NCBI GenBank assembly: GCA_038203875.1
Contig: JBBRDN010000001.1
Span: forward strand, 1-64,000
Source of the DNA: CANJSG01 sp038203875
Lineage (GTDB): Bacteria; Verrucomicrobiota; Verrucomicrobiia; Limisphaerales; CANJSG01
DNA: 64,000 nt
Direction of reading: 5' to 3'
Shown here: one piece after another, positions 31,749 through 40,520 of the stretch
Position numbering within the stretch: the first letter of the stretch is position 1
Layout of the letters: every line of letters starts with the position of its first letter
The notes under the pieces: model-generated
Database searches by the model: none
What the model saw: only the letters and a program-made list of their open reading frames with translations
Told to the model about the DNA's origin: nothing
Made by a program: the position numbers and the translations under genes

Positions 31749-32864
31749 TCAGCGGGACATGACGCGGCCGAGCCCGAACTGGTCTCCGTTCAGAACAGGC
31801 TTTCCGCCGGCGAAGTGAATTTCGATGAGCTTTTCGCTGTGCACTTCGCGGCCCAGCTCGTCCTTGAGCGCCACGATGATCTTGCGGGACGCCACGTCGA
31901 AGACCTCGCCGGTCGACGGGTAGGCGAGCTTCCCGTCGAGCGAGAAGGTGATCCAGCCCGGCTGGTCCCGGACCTGGATCGTGGCGACCTGCTTCGGCGG
32001 CATGACGGTCGCGTCGAAGATGTGCATGCACTGGTTGGCGCCGTCCGCCAGCCAGAGTTCCTTTTCATCCGGCGTCAGGCCGATGCCGTGGCTCGGGCAG
32101 CCGTGGCGTTTGACAGGCCCCTTCTGGAATCCCGTGACCTCCACCCGATGCAGCATCTTGCCGGAGCGCACATCGCCGATCTCGAAGCCGAGCAGGTCGT
32201 TCACATTCACGAAGGCCAGCGTCTGCGCCCCGTTCACGGTGAACGGCCGAACCGGCGCGCTGAAGGGCCCGATGTCGCGGGCGAGTTTATGCGTGGCGAC
32301 ATCGGCAACGCGGAGCAAAGGGGACTTCAGACCCGCCAAGTAGGCCTTCGATCCATCGAGCCCGACGATGGTGTTGTGGGCGCCCGAATCCGGAACGAGC
32401 TTGGTGATCACGGTCCCGTCGAAGGCATTGACGACGTGCCAGTGAGGACCTTCCAACGACGGCAGGTAGATCGTCTTCCCATCCGGCGTGATCGACATCC
32501 GGTCGCAGCCGCCTTCGTAGGATTTTTCCCAGAGCACCGCGTCCGTCGTCAGGTCGAAGCACGTCAGCGTCTTGAGCGTGCTGACGTAGAGACGGCCCGT
32601 GGTCGCGCTGGCGCAGACGCCCTTCACGTTCAACGGCTGCCCCTTTTCATCCAGCCCACGCGCGGCGATGCGGCGGACGAACTTGTGCCCGTGGTCGATG
32701 TCGAAAACCAGCACGCCATGTCCGCCGAGTTCGAGGTAGTTCCTGATCCCGGGCTCGGCGACGTAGAGGAAGCGCCCCGTCTGGCCTGTGGCCGGTTTCA
32801 AGTCCGCCGCGAACGTCGTCGCAACGAAATGGGCGCAGAGCAGCAGAAGGAGGAAGCGTCTCAT
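31749..32864 (-). CDS. secreted YVTN/WD40-like beta-propeller protein
   Basis: A 371-residue exported protein with signal peptide MRRFLLLLLCAHFVATTFAA. The mature part is a seven-bladed propeller with 'LYVAEPGIRNY', 'ITPDGKTIYLPS' and 'LTPDEKELWLADG' blades typical of YVTN/surface-layer repeat proteins. No catalytic residues are evident. It may bind a partner or cofactor in the periplasm. The internal ATG is chosen since it starts the signal peptide. Confidence 0.8.
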   Translation of the reverse strand: MRRFLLLLLCAHFVATTFAADLKPATGQTGRFLYVAEPGIRNYLELGGHGVLVFDIDHGHKFVRRIAARGLDEKGQPLNVKGVCASATTGRLYVSTLKTLTCFDLTTDAVLWEKSYEGGCDRMSITPDGKTIYLPSLEGPHWHVVNAFDGTVITKLVPDSGAHNTIVGLDGSKAYLAGLKSPLLRVADVATHKLARDIGPFSAPVRPFTVNGAQTLAFVNVNDLLGFEIGDVRSGKMLHRVEVTGFQKGPVKRHGCPSHGIGLTPDEKELWLADGANQCMHIFDATVMPPKQVATIQVRDQPGWITFSLDGKLAYPSTGEVFDVASRKIIVALKDELGREVHSEKLIEIHFAGGKPVLNGDQFGLGRVMSR

Positions 32865-32995
32865 GGTATGTGGGCTGCGAGCGAAACGCCCGTGACCCTG
32901 GCAGACAAGACCCATTTACCGCCCGGCCATCGCGATAATCAGCTTCGAGCACTCCTTCCCAGCGACCGGCCGATCAGGTTAGGCTCACCCCTTCG

Positions 32996-33877
32996 ATGTC
33001 CAACACTCCGGAATCCAATCCAACCTTTCGCGCCGGCATGGTCGCCGTGCTCGGCCGCACTAACGCAGGCAAATCCACCCTCGTGAACGCGCTCGTCGGC
33101 CGCAAGGTCTCGATCGTCACGCCCAAGCCCCAGACCACGCGCGAAGCCGTCCAGGGCGTCGTCCACCGGCCCGAGGGCCAGATCGTCTTCGTCGACACCC
33201 CCGGCTTCTTCAAGACCCACGCCAGCGCCCTCGTCGACAAGCTCCACCAGCGCGCGCGGCGGGCTCTCGACGGCATCGACGCCATCCTGCACGTCGTCGA
33301 TCCGACCAAGGAGATCGGCGAAGAAGAGGAGATGGTCGTCGCCGTTCTCGCGAATGTTCCCCAGGCCAAGATTCTTTGCCTGAGCAAATCCGACTTGGAG
33401 GTCCGTCCTGCGTCCGCCGCGTGGCGCGCTCGTGCCACCGGCTACAAGGCCATCATCGAAGTCTCCGCCATCAACGGCCACGGCCTCGAAGAACTGGTGG
33501 CCGCGTTGATGAAGTCCATGCCCGTCGGCCAGGCGCTTTATCCCGAGGACGAGGTCACCAACACCTCCCGCGAATTCGCCGCCGGTGAACTTATCCGTGA
33601 ACAGATCTACCTGCAGATGGGCGACGAGATCCCCTATCGCACCCGCGTCGAGATCGGTTCCATCGAGGAACGGAAAACCAAGCTGGGCGAACCGCTCATC
33701 GCCGTCCTCGCGACCATCCTCGTGGCCAGCGACCGCTACAAGGCCATGGTCATCGGCGCCGGCGGCCAGCGCATCCGCCAGCTCAACTCCGATTCGCGGA
33801 AGGAACTCGAACATCACTTCGGCAAGAAGGTCTTCCTCGACTGCGACGTCATGGTCGACAAGACGATCCTCGATTGA
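32996..33877 (+). CDS. era: GTPase Era
   Basis: A 293-residue GTPase that binds the 3' end of 16S rRNA during 30S assembly. G1 is GRTNAGKST (about residues 18-26), G2 includes PQTTR, and G3 is DTPG. The G4 motif reads SKSD where NKxD is usual. G5 is in 'VSAINGHGLEEL'. The C-terminal KH domain has 'VIGAGGQRIRQL', giving the GxxG loop. Length is typical. A possible -10 element (TAGGCT, 32980-32985) lies just before the ATG. Confidence 0.93.
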   Translation: MSNTPESNPTFRAGMVAVLGRTNAGKSTLVNALVGRKVSIVTPKPQTTREAVQGVVHRPEGQIVFVDTPGFFKTHASALVDKLHQRARRALDGIDAILHVVDPTKEIGEEEEMVVAVLANVPQAKILCLSKSDLEVRPASAAWRARATGYKAIIEVSAINGHGLEELVAALMKSMPVGQALYPEDEVTNTSREFAAGELIREQIYLQMGDEIPYRTRVEIGSIEERKTKLGEPLIAVLATILVASDRYKAMVIGAGGQRIRQLNSDSRKELEHHFGKKVFLDCDVMVDKTILD

Positions 33878-33891
33878 GCCCCCCGAAGAAC

Positions 33892-34311
33892 ATGCCCCGG
33901 CCGAAGACCTCCATTCCCGCCGATGCCGTCCGAGTGGGCTCCAGTCGGATCAACGGCCGCGGCATCTTCGCCGCCGCGCCGCTGCCCGGCCGACGCAAGT
34001 TGGGTGAGATCACCGGCCAGTTGGTGAAACTCCCCGGAGCGCGCCAGTCCATCGCCCATGCACCCAAGATCTACTTCGTGGAGCTGGATGAGGAATGGGC
34101 GCTCGACTGTTCGGACGGCGGGCCGTTCAAGCACCTGAACCACTCTTGCGAACCCAACTGCTACCTCCGCATCTTCAACCGCCGCCTCGAAGTCTACAGC
34201 CTTGGCTCCATCGCGGAGGGAATTGAACTGACGGTCGACTATGGCGTTACGCCCCATGCCGGCGGAATGAAGTGCGGCTGCGGCGCGAAGAACTGCCGCG
34301 GCGTGCTCTGA
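33892..34311 (+). CDS. SET-domain protein (putative protein-lysine methyltransferase)
   Basis: A 139-residue, single-domain SET protein. 'INGRGIFAAAPLPGRRKLGEI' is the N-terminal SET strand set, 'LNHSCEPNC' is the NHxC pseudoknot motif, and 'ELTVDYG' carries the catalytic-site tyrosine. A C-terminal CGCGAKNCRG gives the post-SET CxC...C zinc cluster. Bacterial SET proteins of this size are thought to methylate a cytoplasmic protein; the target is unknown. It follows era by 14 bases and is likely co-transcribed. A TTG at 33874 overlapping the era stop is an alternative start. Confidence 0.85.
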   Translation: MPRPKTSIPADAVRVGSSRINGRGIFAAAPLPGRRKLGEITGQLVKLPGARQSIAHAPKIYFVELDEEWALDCSDGGPFKHLNHSCEPNCYLRIFNRRLEVYSLGSIAEGIELTVDYGVTPHAGGMKCGCGAKNCRGVL

Positions 34312-34402
34312 CGCAGGTAGGGCGTATCCTCCAGGTCCATCGCTCCCTGAGGCCGCCATTTCGGGCGGTTGACGCTTTGTGTCCGCCTGCCACTTTCCGT
34401 CC

Positions 34403-36169
34403 GTGAATCGTCCGCTGCTTTCCCCGGTCCGTCCGGCGCGCTGGTTGGCCAGCCTGGCCGTCGCCTGCTTCTCCCTGCTTCCCGTCGTCGCGCAGGAGCT
34501 GCCCGTGAAGGAGCACACGCTCTCGAACGGGATGAAGATCCTCCTCGTGAAACGCGAGGGCGATCCGACCATCGCCGCCGGCTGGGTGGCGCACGTCGGC
34601 AGCGCAAACGAACGTCCCGGCATCACCGGCATCGCGCATCTCTTCGAGCACATGATGTTCAAGGGCACGCCCACCATCGGCACCAAGGACGGCAAGAAGG
34701 ACGCCGAGGTCATGGCGGAACAGGAACGCGTCCGGGACCTCATGCGCGCCGAGGAGGCCAAGGTCCGCGCCGCTTGGCGCCGCGGCGACGTCGATGATCC
34801 GGCGAAATATGAGAACATGACGCCGCGTTGGCGCGAGCTGGAGGCGGACTTCAAGAAACTCATCCAGGCCCAGCGCGACATCCTCGTGAAGAACGAATTT
34901 GACCGCATCTACAGCGGCCAGGGCGCGTCCGGCATGAACGCCTTCACCACCGAGGATCTGACAGGCTACTTCATCGTGGTGCCGGCGAACAAGCTGGAGC
35001 TGTGGTGCTGGATGGAATCCGAACGGCTGCTGCGGCCGGTCTTCCGGGAGTTCTACGCCGAGCGCGACGTCGTCTTCGAAGAACGCCGGATGCGCGTCGA
35101 GTCCACGCCGCTCGGAAAGTTCGCCGAGAGCTTCAACTCGATGGTTTGGGAGTCGCATCCCTACGGCTGGCCGGTCATCGGCTGGCCTTCGGACATTCCG
35201 GCCATCTCGAAGAAGGACGCCGATGAATTCTACGGGCTGTATTACCAGCCGCAGAACTTGACCGCGATTTTGGTCGGCAACTTCGAGACCGACACGGCGC
35301 TCGCCATGGCCGAGAAATACCTCGGACGCATTCCACGCGGTGCGCAGCCCGCGCCCGACGTGATCACGTGGGAGGTGAAACAGCTCACCGAGAAACGCAT
35401 GTATGCCGAGGCGGAAACCAATCCGCAGGTCGACATCGTCTGGCACACGGTTCCATTCCGGCACAGGGACTCCTACGCGCTTCAGGTTCTTTCACAGCTC
35501 CTTTCCGGCCGCACCGGCCGCCTCTACAAGGGACTCGTCGTCGGGTCCAAGGTGGCGACCGAGGCCTACGGCCAGCAGCAGTCGCAGAAGTGGGCCGGCA
35601 TCTTCAACGTCGGCGGCGAAGCGTCCGAGAGGAAGACCCCCGAGGAAGTCGAGACCGCGCTCTACGCCGAGCTGGAGAAGCTGAAGACGGATGAGGTCCC
35701 CGACATCGAGCTGCAGAAGGTGAAGAACCAGTTCGCCGCCGGCGAATACCGGAAGCTCTCCGGCAACATGCCGATCCTCTACCAGCTCATCTTCAACGAA
35801 GGCCGTGGCTCCTGGGTCGAAATCAACGAAGCCGGAAAGAAGCTCCAGGCCGTCACGGCCGCCGACGTGAAACGCGTCGCCGCGACCTACTTGATCAAGG
35901 AAAACCGCACCGTCGCCATCTACACCCGCAAGGCCGGCACCAAGGTCGACGAGGATGCCGATCTGACCGGACTCGAGCCGCAGCAGAAGCCTGTCGTGAA
36001 GCAGTTCATGAACGCGATCGCCACCGTGAAGGATGTCGCCCAGCTTGAAGCGCAGAAGGCGCAGTTCGAGGGCCGACTCAAGTCGGCCAACGACAAGACC
36101 AAACCCTTCGTCACGATCATGCTGAAGAAGCTCCAGGCCCGCATCGACGAGTTGAAAGCCGCCAAGTGA
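34403..36169 (+). CDS. M16-family zinc peptidase, catalytic subunit
   Basis: A 588-residue exported M16B peptidase. The GTG at 34403 opens a signal peptide (WLASLAVACFSLLPVVAQ). The inverted zinc motif HxxEH is present as HLFEH (about residue 79), with the third ligand expected in the later 'FYAERDVVFEERR' region. About 60 charged, helical residues (from 'KDGKKDAEVMAEQERVRDL') separate the zinc motif from the 'SGMNAFTTEDLTGYF' strand that normally follows closely. This long-insert subtype is seen in soil phyla. It pairs with the next gene, which lacks the zinc motif. Confidence 0.88.
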   Translation: MNRPLLSPVRPARWLASLAVACFSLLPVVAQELPVKEHTLSNGMKILLVKREGDPTIAAGWVAHVGSANERPGITGIAHLFEHMMFKGTPTIGTKDGKKDAEVMAEQERVRDLMRAEEAKVRAAWRRGDVDDPAKYENMTPRWRELEADFKKLIQAQRDILVKNEFDRIYSGQGASGMNAFTTEDLTGYFIVVPANKLELWCWMESERLLRPVFREFYAERDVVFEERRMRVESTPLGKFAESFNSMVWESHPYGWPVIGWPSDIPAISKKDADEFYGLYYQPQNLTAILVGNFETDTALAMAEKYLGRIPRGAQPAPDVITWEVKQLTEKRMYAEAETNPQVDIVWHTVPFRHRDSYALQVLSQLLSGRTGRLYKGLVVGSKVATEAYGQQQSQKWAGIFNVGGEASERKTPEEVETALYAELEKLKTDEVPDIELQKVKNQFAAGEYRKLSGNMPILYQLIFNEGRGSWVEINEAGKKLQAVTAADVKRVAATYLIKENRTVAIYTRKAGTKVDEDADLTGLEPQQKPVVKQFMNAIATVKDVAQLEAQKAQFEGRLKSANDKTKPFVTIMLKKLQARIDELKAAK

Positions 36170-36198
36170 ACCCAGCCCACATGACTTCCCGAATCACC

Positions 36199-37707
36199 AT
36201 GAAGCCTCTTCTCAATGCGGCCCTGCTTGGTTTCCTCGCCGTCAGTTCCTCGTTTGCCGCCGACATCCCGGATCGTCCGGAGAAGCTGAAGTTCCCCTCG
36301 CTCACCTTCACGCCGCCGAACCCGGACGACTACCGCGTGCAGCTCAAGGCCGGCCCGGTGGCTTACGTCGTGCCGGACCGCGAACTGCCGTTGGTCAGCA
36401 TCTCCATCACCGTCCGCACCGGCGGCTACGTCGTGCCCGAGGGCAAGGAAGGCCTCGAAGAACTCACCGGCCATCTCATCGCCCGCGGCGGCACGGCATC
36501 GAAGAAGGCCGAAGAACTTGAAGAACGCCTCGCCTTCCTTGCGGCCCAACTCGGTTCGTCCGTCGGTGAAACCCGCGGCAGCGTTTCCCTCAACCTCCTC
36601 TCCAAGGACCTCGACGAGGGCCTGTCCATCCTCCGTGAAGTCCTGACCCAGCCACGCTTCCAGGACGACAAGCTCGCCCTCCGCAAGCAGCAGATGGTGC
36701 AGTCGATGAAGCAGCGCAACGACGAGTCCGAAGCCATCGAGGACCGCGAGGCGTCGTTCCTCGCCTACGGGGAAAAGTTCTGGGCCAACCGCCAGACCAC
36801 CGCCGCTTCCGTCGAGGCCGTCACCCGCGTCGACATCGAGGCGTTCCACAAGCGCTGGTTCCATCCCGCCAACTTCACCATCGCCGTCAGCGGCGACTTC
36901 GAACGGGAGGCCATGGTTGCGCGGTTGGAGAAGCTCCTCGGCGACTGGCCGTGGCAGGGCGACAAGCCGCCCGCCGTTCCAACCGACACCCAGATGGCCT
37001 CGCCCGGGGTCTACATGGTGAACAAGGACGTCAACCAAGGCCGCGTGACCGTCATGCTGCCCGGCATCCTGCGCGAGGATCCCGACTTCATGCCCGCACG
37101 CCTCATGAACTACATCCTTGGCGGCGGCGGATTCACCTCGCGGTTGATGACGCGTATCCGTTCCGACGAAGGGTTGGCCTACTCGGCCGGCTCGAGCGTG
37201 CCCGGCGGCCTGGACTACCCGCTCGCCGTCACGGCCTCGTTCCAGAGCAAGTCCCCCACCGTCGCCTACGCAACGGCGATCATCCTCGAGGAATTGGCCA
37301 CGGTGCGGAACCAGCCCGTGAGCGACGAGGAGCTGAACTCCACGAAGAAGTATTTCACCGAGGTCTTCCCGCGCACCTTCGCCAGCAAGTCGGCGGTGGC
37401 CGGGACCTTTGCCGATGACGAATTCACCGGCCGCTTCGCCAAACATCCCGATTTCTGGAAGACCTACCGCGACCGCCTCAACGCCGTGACCAAGGCCGAC
37501 GTGCAGCGCGCCGCACAGCGCATCCTCAACACGAACAACCTCGTCGTCCTCGTCGTTGGCCAGAAGGACGAGGTGCTCAAGGGCCACCCGACCCACAAGG
37601 CTTCGCTCAAGGAAATCGGCCGCGGGTCCGTCAGCGAGCTGCCCCTGCGCGATCCGCTCACCATGAAGCCTATCACCAGCGGCGAAGTGAAGCCGACGGA
37701 GAAGTGA
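36199..37707 (+). CDS. M16-family peptidase-like subunit, non-catalytic
   Basis: A 502-residue exported partner of the preceding peptidase. Signal peptide MKPLLNAALLGFLAVSSSFA. Where the catalytic subunit has HxxEH this protein has 'LEELTGHLI', so it cannot bind zinc. It keeps the substrate-binding features of the R/Y subunit ('IRSDEGLAYSAGS', about residue 325). Two-protein M16 pairs of this kind form a heterodimer with one active site. Three in-frame starts exist (36166 GTG, 36181 and 36199 ATG); the last fits the signal peptide. The frame opens at the stop of the preceding gene, supporting translational coupling. Confidence 0.87.
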   Translation: MKPLLNAALLGFLAVSSSFAADIPDRPEKLKFPSLTFTPPNPDDYRVQLKAGPVAYVVPDRELPLVSISITVRTGGYVVPEGKEGLEELTGHLIARGGTASKKAEELEERLAFLAAQLGSSVGETRGSVSLNLLSKDLDEGLSILREVLTQPRFQDDKLALRKQQMVQSMKQRNDESEAIEDREASFLAYGEKFWANRQTTAASVEAVTRVDIEAFHKRWFHPANFTIAVSGDFEREAMVARLEKLLGDWPWQGDKPPAVPTDTQMASPGVYMVNKDVNQGRVTVMLPGILREDPDFMPARLMNYILGGGGFTSRLMTRIRSDEGLAYSAGSSVPGGLDYPLAVTASFQSKSPTVAYATAIILEELATVRNQPVSDEELNSTKKYFTEVFPRTFASKSAVAGTFADDEFTGRFAKHPDFWKTYRDRLNAVTKADVQRAAQRILNTNNLVVLVVGQKDEVLKGHPTHKASLKEIGRGSVSELPLRDPLTMKPITSGEVKPTEK

Positions 37708-37733
37708 CGCTTGAAACGGCGATGACAAACGGA

Positions 37734-37763
37734 TTGTGGGGCACGCAGCTAGTCCCCTAGTTT
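37734..37763 (+). promoter_or_regulatory. promoter TTGTGG-N18-TAGTTT
   Basis: A -35-like TTGTGG (37734-37739) and -10-like TAGTTT (37758-37763) lie 18 bases apart, with the -10 eight bases before the galE ATG. Confidence 0.5.
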
Positions 37764-37771
37764 TTCAGCTC

Positions 37772-38743
37772 ATGAAGATCTTCGTCACGGGTGGTGCTGG
37801 ATACATCGGGTCCGTCTTCGTCGAGGAGGCGCTCAACGCCGGCCACCAAGTCACGGTCTACGACAACCTCACCGAGGGACACCGCTCCGCCGTCGATCCG
37901 CGCGCGGCCTTCGTCCAGGGCGACTTCAACGAGCGGGAACACATCTTCGCCGCCGTGAAGGCCGCCGCGCCCGAGGCCGTCGTCCACTTCGCCGCCAACG
38001 CGCTCGTGGGCGAGTCGATGATCAATCCGTCGAAGTATTTCCGGAACAATGTGGCCGGCGGATTGAACCTCATCGACGCCGCCCAGCAGAACGGGGTGAA
38101 GAAGTTCGTCTTCAGCTCGACCTGCGCGACCTTCGGCACGCCGGACCGTGTGCCCATCGACGAGACCACGACGCAGAAGCCGGTGAATCCCTACGGCGAG
38201 TCCAAGCTGATGTTCGAGAAGATCCTCCAGTGGTATCACCAGATCCACGGGTTGGAGTTCGTCGCCTTCCGCTACTTCAACGCCGCCGGGGCCAGCGAGC
38301 GTTTCGGCGAGAATCATCGTGTCGAGTCGCACCTCATTCCCAACGTGCTCAAGGTGGCGCTCGGCCAGGCCAAGGAATGCCAGATCTTCGGCACGGATTA
38401 TCCCACGCCCGACGGCACCTGCGTGCGCGACTACATCCACATCGTCGACCTCGCGCAGGCCCATCTGCTCGCGCTCAAAGCCGGCACGACGGGCTTCTTC
38501 AACCTCGGCAACGGCGACGGCTACAGCGTCCGTGAAGTGATCCAGATGTGCGAGAAGATCACGGGAAAGAGCATCCCCGCGATCGAGAAGCCGCGCCGTC
38601 CCGGCGATCCGCCGCGGCTCGTGGCCGCCGCCAACAAGGCGTTCACGGAACTGGGTTGGAAACCGAAGTATCCCACGCTCGAGGACATCGTCCGCACGGC
38701 GTGGGACTGGCACGTGAAGAATCCGACGGGCTACCGCGATTGA
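37772..38743 (+). CDS. galE: UDP-glucose 4-epimerase
   Basis: A 323-residue cytoplasmic extended SDR. It interconverts UDP-glucose and UDP-galactose for polysaccharide synthesis and galactose use. 'IFVTGGAGYIGS' (residues 3-14) is the NAD loop. 'SSTCATFG' supplies the catalytic Ser/Thr and 'NPYGESKLMFE' the Tyr-x-x-x-Lys. 'RYFNAAGAS' and 'DGTCVRDYIHIVDLA' are hallmark GalE motifs. The ATG at 37772 begins right at the Rossmann strand; it has its own promoter. Confidence 0.95.
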   Translation: MKIFVTGGAGYIGSVFVEEALNAGHQVTVYDNLTEGHRSAVDPRAAFVQGDFNEREHIFAAVKAAAPEAVVHFAANALVGESMINPSKYFRNNVAGGLNLIDAAQQNGVKKFVFSSTCATFGTPDRVPIDETTTQKPVNPYGESKLMFEKILQWYHQIHGLEFVAFRYFNAAGASERFGENHRVESHLIPNVLKVALGQAKECQIFGTDYPTPDGTCVRDYIHIVDLAQAHLLALKAGTTGFFNLGNGDGYSVREVIQMCEKITGKSIPAIEKPRRPGDPPRLVAAANKAFTELGWKPKYPTLEDIVRTAWDWHVKNPTGYRD

Positions 38744-38764
38744 CAGTCTTTCCGAAGCGACAAA

Positions 38765-38891
38765 GTAGGGCGGGCATCCTGCCTGCCCATGGAGGTCTCT
38801 TTGCGAATGCCTGACAGTGCGATCGGATCGGACGACGGGTGTGAACGATGGAACCCCAGTCAGGACGGGGCAGGCTGGAAGCCCGCCCTAC
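38765..38891. repeat. inverted-repeat element, 127 bp, arms of 24 bp
   Basis: GTAGGGCGGGCATCCTGCCT... (38765-38788) recurs in reverse complement at 38868-38891 with 22 of 24 bases matching. The interior has no ORF. It sits between convergent galE and the DUF486 gene. The arm start GTAGGGCG is shared with 16628 and, less fully, 10831. Confidence 0.7.
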
Positions 38892-38921
38892 GTTCATCAG
38901 CACCGTTACCCATGAGACTCG

Positions 38922-39278
38922 TCATTGCTTCGGCAGGAACGTGAAGGCGACGGCGGCAAGGATGCAGAGAAAGGCGGCGAGGTGGTTCCAGCGGAGTGTT
39001 TCGCCGAGATAATTCACGGCGAACACGGCGAAGACCGTCAGCGTAATGACCTCCTGGATGATCTTGAGCTGCGTGGCCGAGTAGACATTGTTTCCCCAGC
39101 GATTGGCCGGAACCATGACGACATATTCGAAGAAGGCGATGCCCCAGCTGACGACGATGGCCTTCAAGATGGGCTGGTCCTTGTGCTTGAGGTGTCCATA
39201 CCAGGCGAACGTCATGAAGACGTTGGAGACGGTGAGCAGGACGATGGGAAACCAGCGGCTCTGGGTCAGGTCGCTCAT
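38922..39278 (-). CDS. DMT-superfamily protein DUF486
   Basis: A 118-residue membrane protein with four helices of the DUF486 family. Key features are 'NVFMTFAWYGHLK' in the first helix, 'VSWGIAFFEYVVMVPANRWG' in the second and 'VFAVNYLGETLRWNH' later. It resembles half of an EamA transporter and probably works as a dimer; its substrate is unknown. Its start overlaps the hisF stop by four bases (ATGA), so it is translationally coupled to hisF. Confidence 0.88.
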   Translation of the reverse strand: MSDLTQSRWFPIVLLTVSNVFMTFAWYGHLKHKDQPILKAIVVSWGIAFFEYVVMVPANRWGNNVYSATQLKIIQEVITLTVFAVFAVNYLGETLRWNHLAAFLCILAAVAFTFLPKQ

Positions 39279-40048
39279 AGACGGACCGGCAATCCGCGCG
39301 ACGCGAGATGCCTCTTCACATCGCCCACGGTGAATTCGCCGTAGTGGAAGATGCTCGCCGCCAAAACGGCGTCGGCCCGGCCTTCGAGGAGGACTTCAGC
39401 CATGTGTTCCAGCGAACCGGCCCCGCCGCTCGCCACGACGGGGACACCGACGGATTCGCTGACGCGCCGCGTGATGACGAGGTCGAACCCCTTCCTCGTG
39501 CCGTCGCCGTCGATGCTATTCAGCACGATCTCGCCCGCGCCGAGCGCGACGGCCTGCTTCGCCCATTCCAGCGCGTCCATGCCGGTGTCCTTGCGGCCGC
39601 CGTGCGAGAAGACGCGCCAAGACTCGGATGACACGCGTTTGGCATCGATCGAGACGACGATGCACTGGCTGCCAAATTTCTCCGCGCCTTCGCGGATAAG
39701 ATTCGGCGTGGCCAGCGCGGAGGAGTTGATGCTGACCTTGTCGGCCCCGGCCCGGAGCATCTGGCTCATGTCGGCGACGGCGCGGATTCCGCCGCCGACG
39801 GTGAGCGGCATGAAGCACTGGTCAGCCGTGCGCTCGATGACCTCGATCATCGACGTCCGGCCGTGGGCCGTCGCCGTGATATCGAAGAAGACCATCTCGT
39901 CCGCGCCCTGTTCGTTGTAGCGGACGGCGAGTTCGACGGGGTCGCCGACGTTCTTCAGTTCGCCGGCTTCCGCCCGGCCGAACTGGACGCCGCGGGTCAC
40001 CTTGCCGTCGTGGACGTCAAGGCACGGGATGACACGTTTGGCCAGCAC
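39275..40048 (-). CDS. hisF: imidazole glycerol phosphate synthase, cyclase subunit HisF
   Basis: A 257-residue TIM-barrel enzyme. With HisH it makes imidazole glycerol phosphate and AICAR in histidine synthesis. The catalytic Asp11 is in 'VIPCLDVHDGKV', and the second Asp is in 'LNSIDGDGT' (about residue 130). Phosphate-site motifs 'LTVGGGIR' and 'VASGGAG' are present. Length is standard. hisH and hisA are not adjacent, so histidine genes are scattered here. It probably shares a transcript with the HTH gene upstream and DUF486 downstream. Confidence 0.95.
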   Translation of the reverse strand: MLAKRVIPCLDVHDGKVTRGVQFGRAEAGELKNVGDPVELAVRYNEQGADEMVFFDITATAHGRTSMIEVIERTADQCFMPLTVGGGIRAVADMSQMLRAGADKVSINSSALATPNLIREGAEKFGSQCIVVSIDAKRVSSESWRVFSHGGRKDTGMDALEWAKQAVALGAGEIVLNSIDGDGTRKGFDLVITRRVSESVGVPVVASGGAGSLEHMAEVLLEGRADAVLAASIFHYGEFTVGDVKRHLASRGLPVRL

Positions 40049-40070
40049 GGGAATGAAAGTCCCGATGAAA

Positions 40071-40457
40071 TCACTTCGAAGGGCTGAACTTGCCGCCGTT
40101 GTTCTTGAACTGCCCCTTGGTGTAGAGGACGACGTTGATGGAGGCGAAGGGCTTGGTGGTGGAGAACGTGTAGCCCGCCTTCTTCACGGCGGCGTAGATC
40201 TCCTCCTTGGTCATGGGCTTGCCGGTGGTCACCTGCTTGACCACTTCCTTCAGGGAAACGGCGTTGCGGGTCCGGGGGGCCTTGGCCTTCGCCCTGGCCG
40301 GCGCGACGGAACGAACGACGGCGGCAGGAGCCGAAACCGTGGCGGTCTCGGAGCCGAGGACGGCGTTTATTTCAGACAGCCGTTTCTCGAGGGACTGCTT
40401 TTCGTTGACGAGGGAAGTTCGGAGGGCGGCGAATTTCTTGAGCGTATCGTTCTTCAT
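40071..40457 (-). CDS. coiled coil plus winged-helix (HARE-like) protein
   Basis: A 128-residue basic protein. Residues 4-33 form a coiled coil, followed by an Ala/Pro/Lys linker (SVAPARAKAKAPRTR). The last 58 residues look like a winged helix of the HARE/HB1 type ('SLKEVVKQV...MTKEEIYAAVKKAGY', 'SINVVLYTKGQF'). This suggests DNA binding, perhaps as a nucleoid-associated protein. It ends 22 bases before hisF. The internal ATG is preferred; 16 upstream codons lack similarity or RBS. Confidence 0.65.
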   Translation of the reverse strand: MKNDTLKKFAALRTSLVNEKQSLEKRLSEINAVLGSETATVSAPAAVVRSVAPARAKAKAPRTRNAVSLKEVVKQVTTGKPMTKEEIYAAVKKAGYTFSTTKPFASINVVLYTKGQFKNNGGKFSPSK

Positions 40458-40520
40458 ATGAAGCGGTGGAAGTAACTGACTAATTACCGGAACACAAGGC
40501 CGCATTAGCTGCCAGCACGG

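Noticed and set aside
35920..37728. 602-codon reverse ORF over the M16 partner gene
   Set aside because: Antisense shadow of a gene with a signal peptide and M16 fold.
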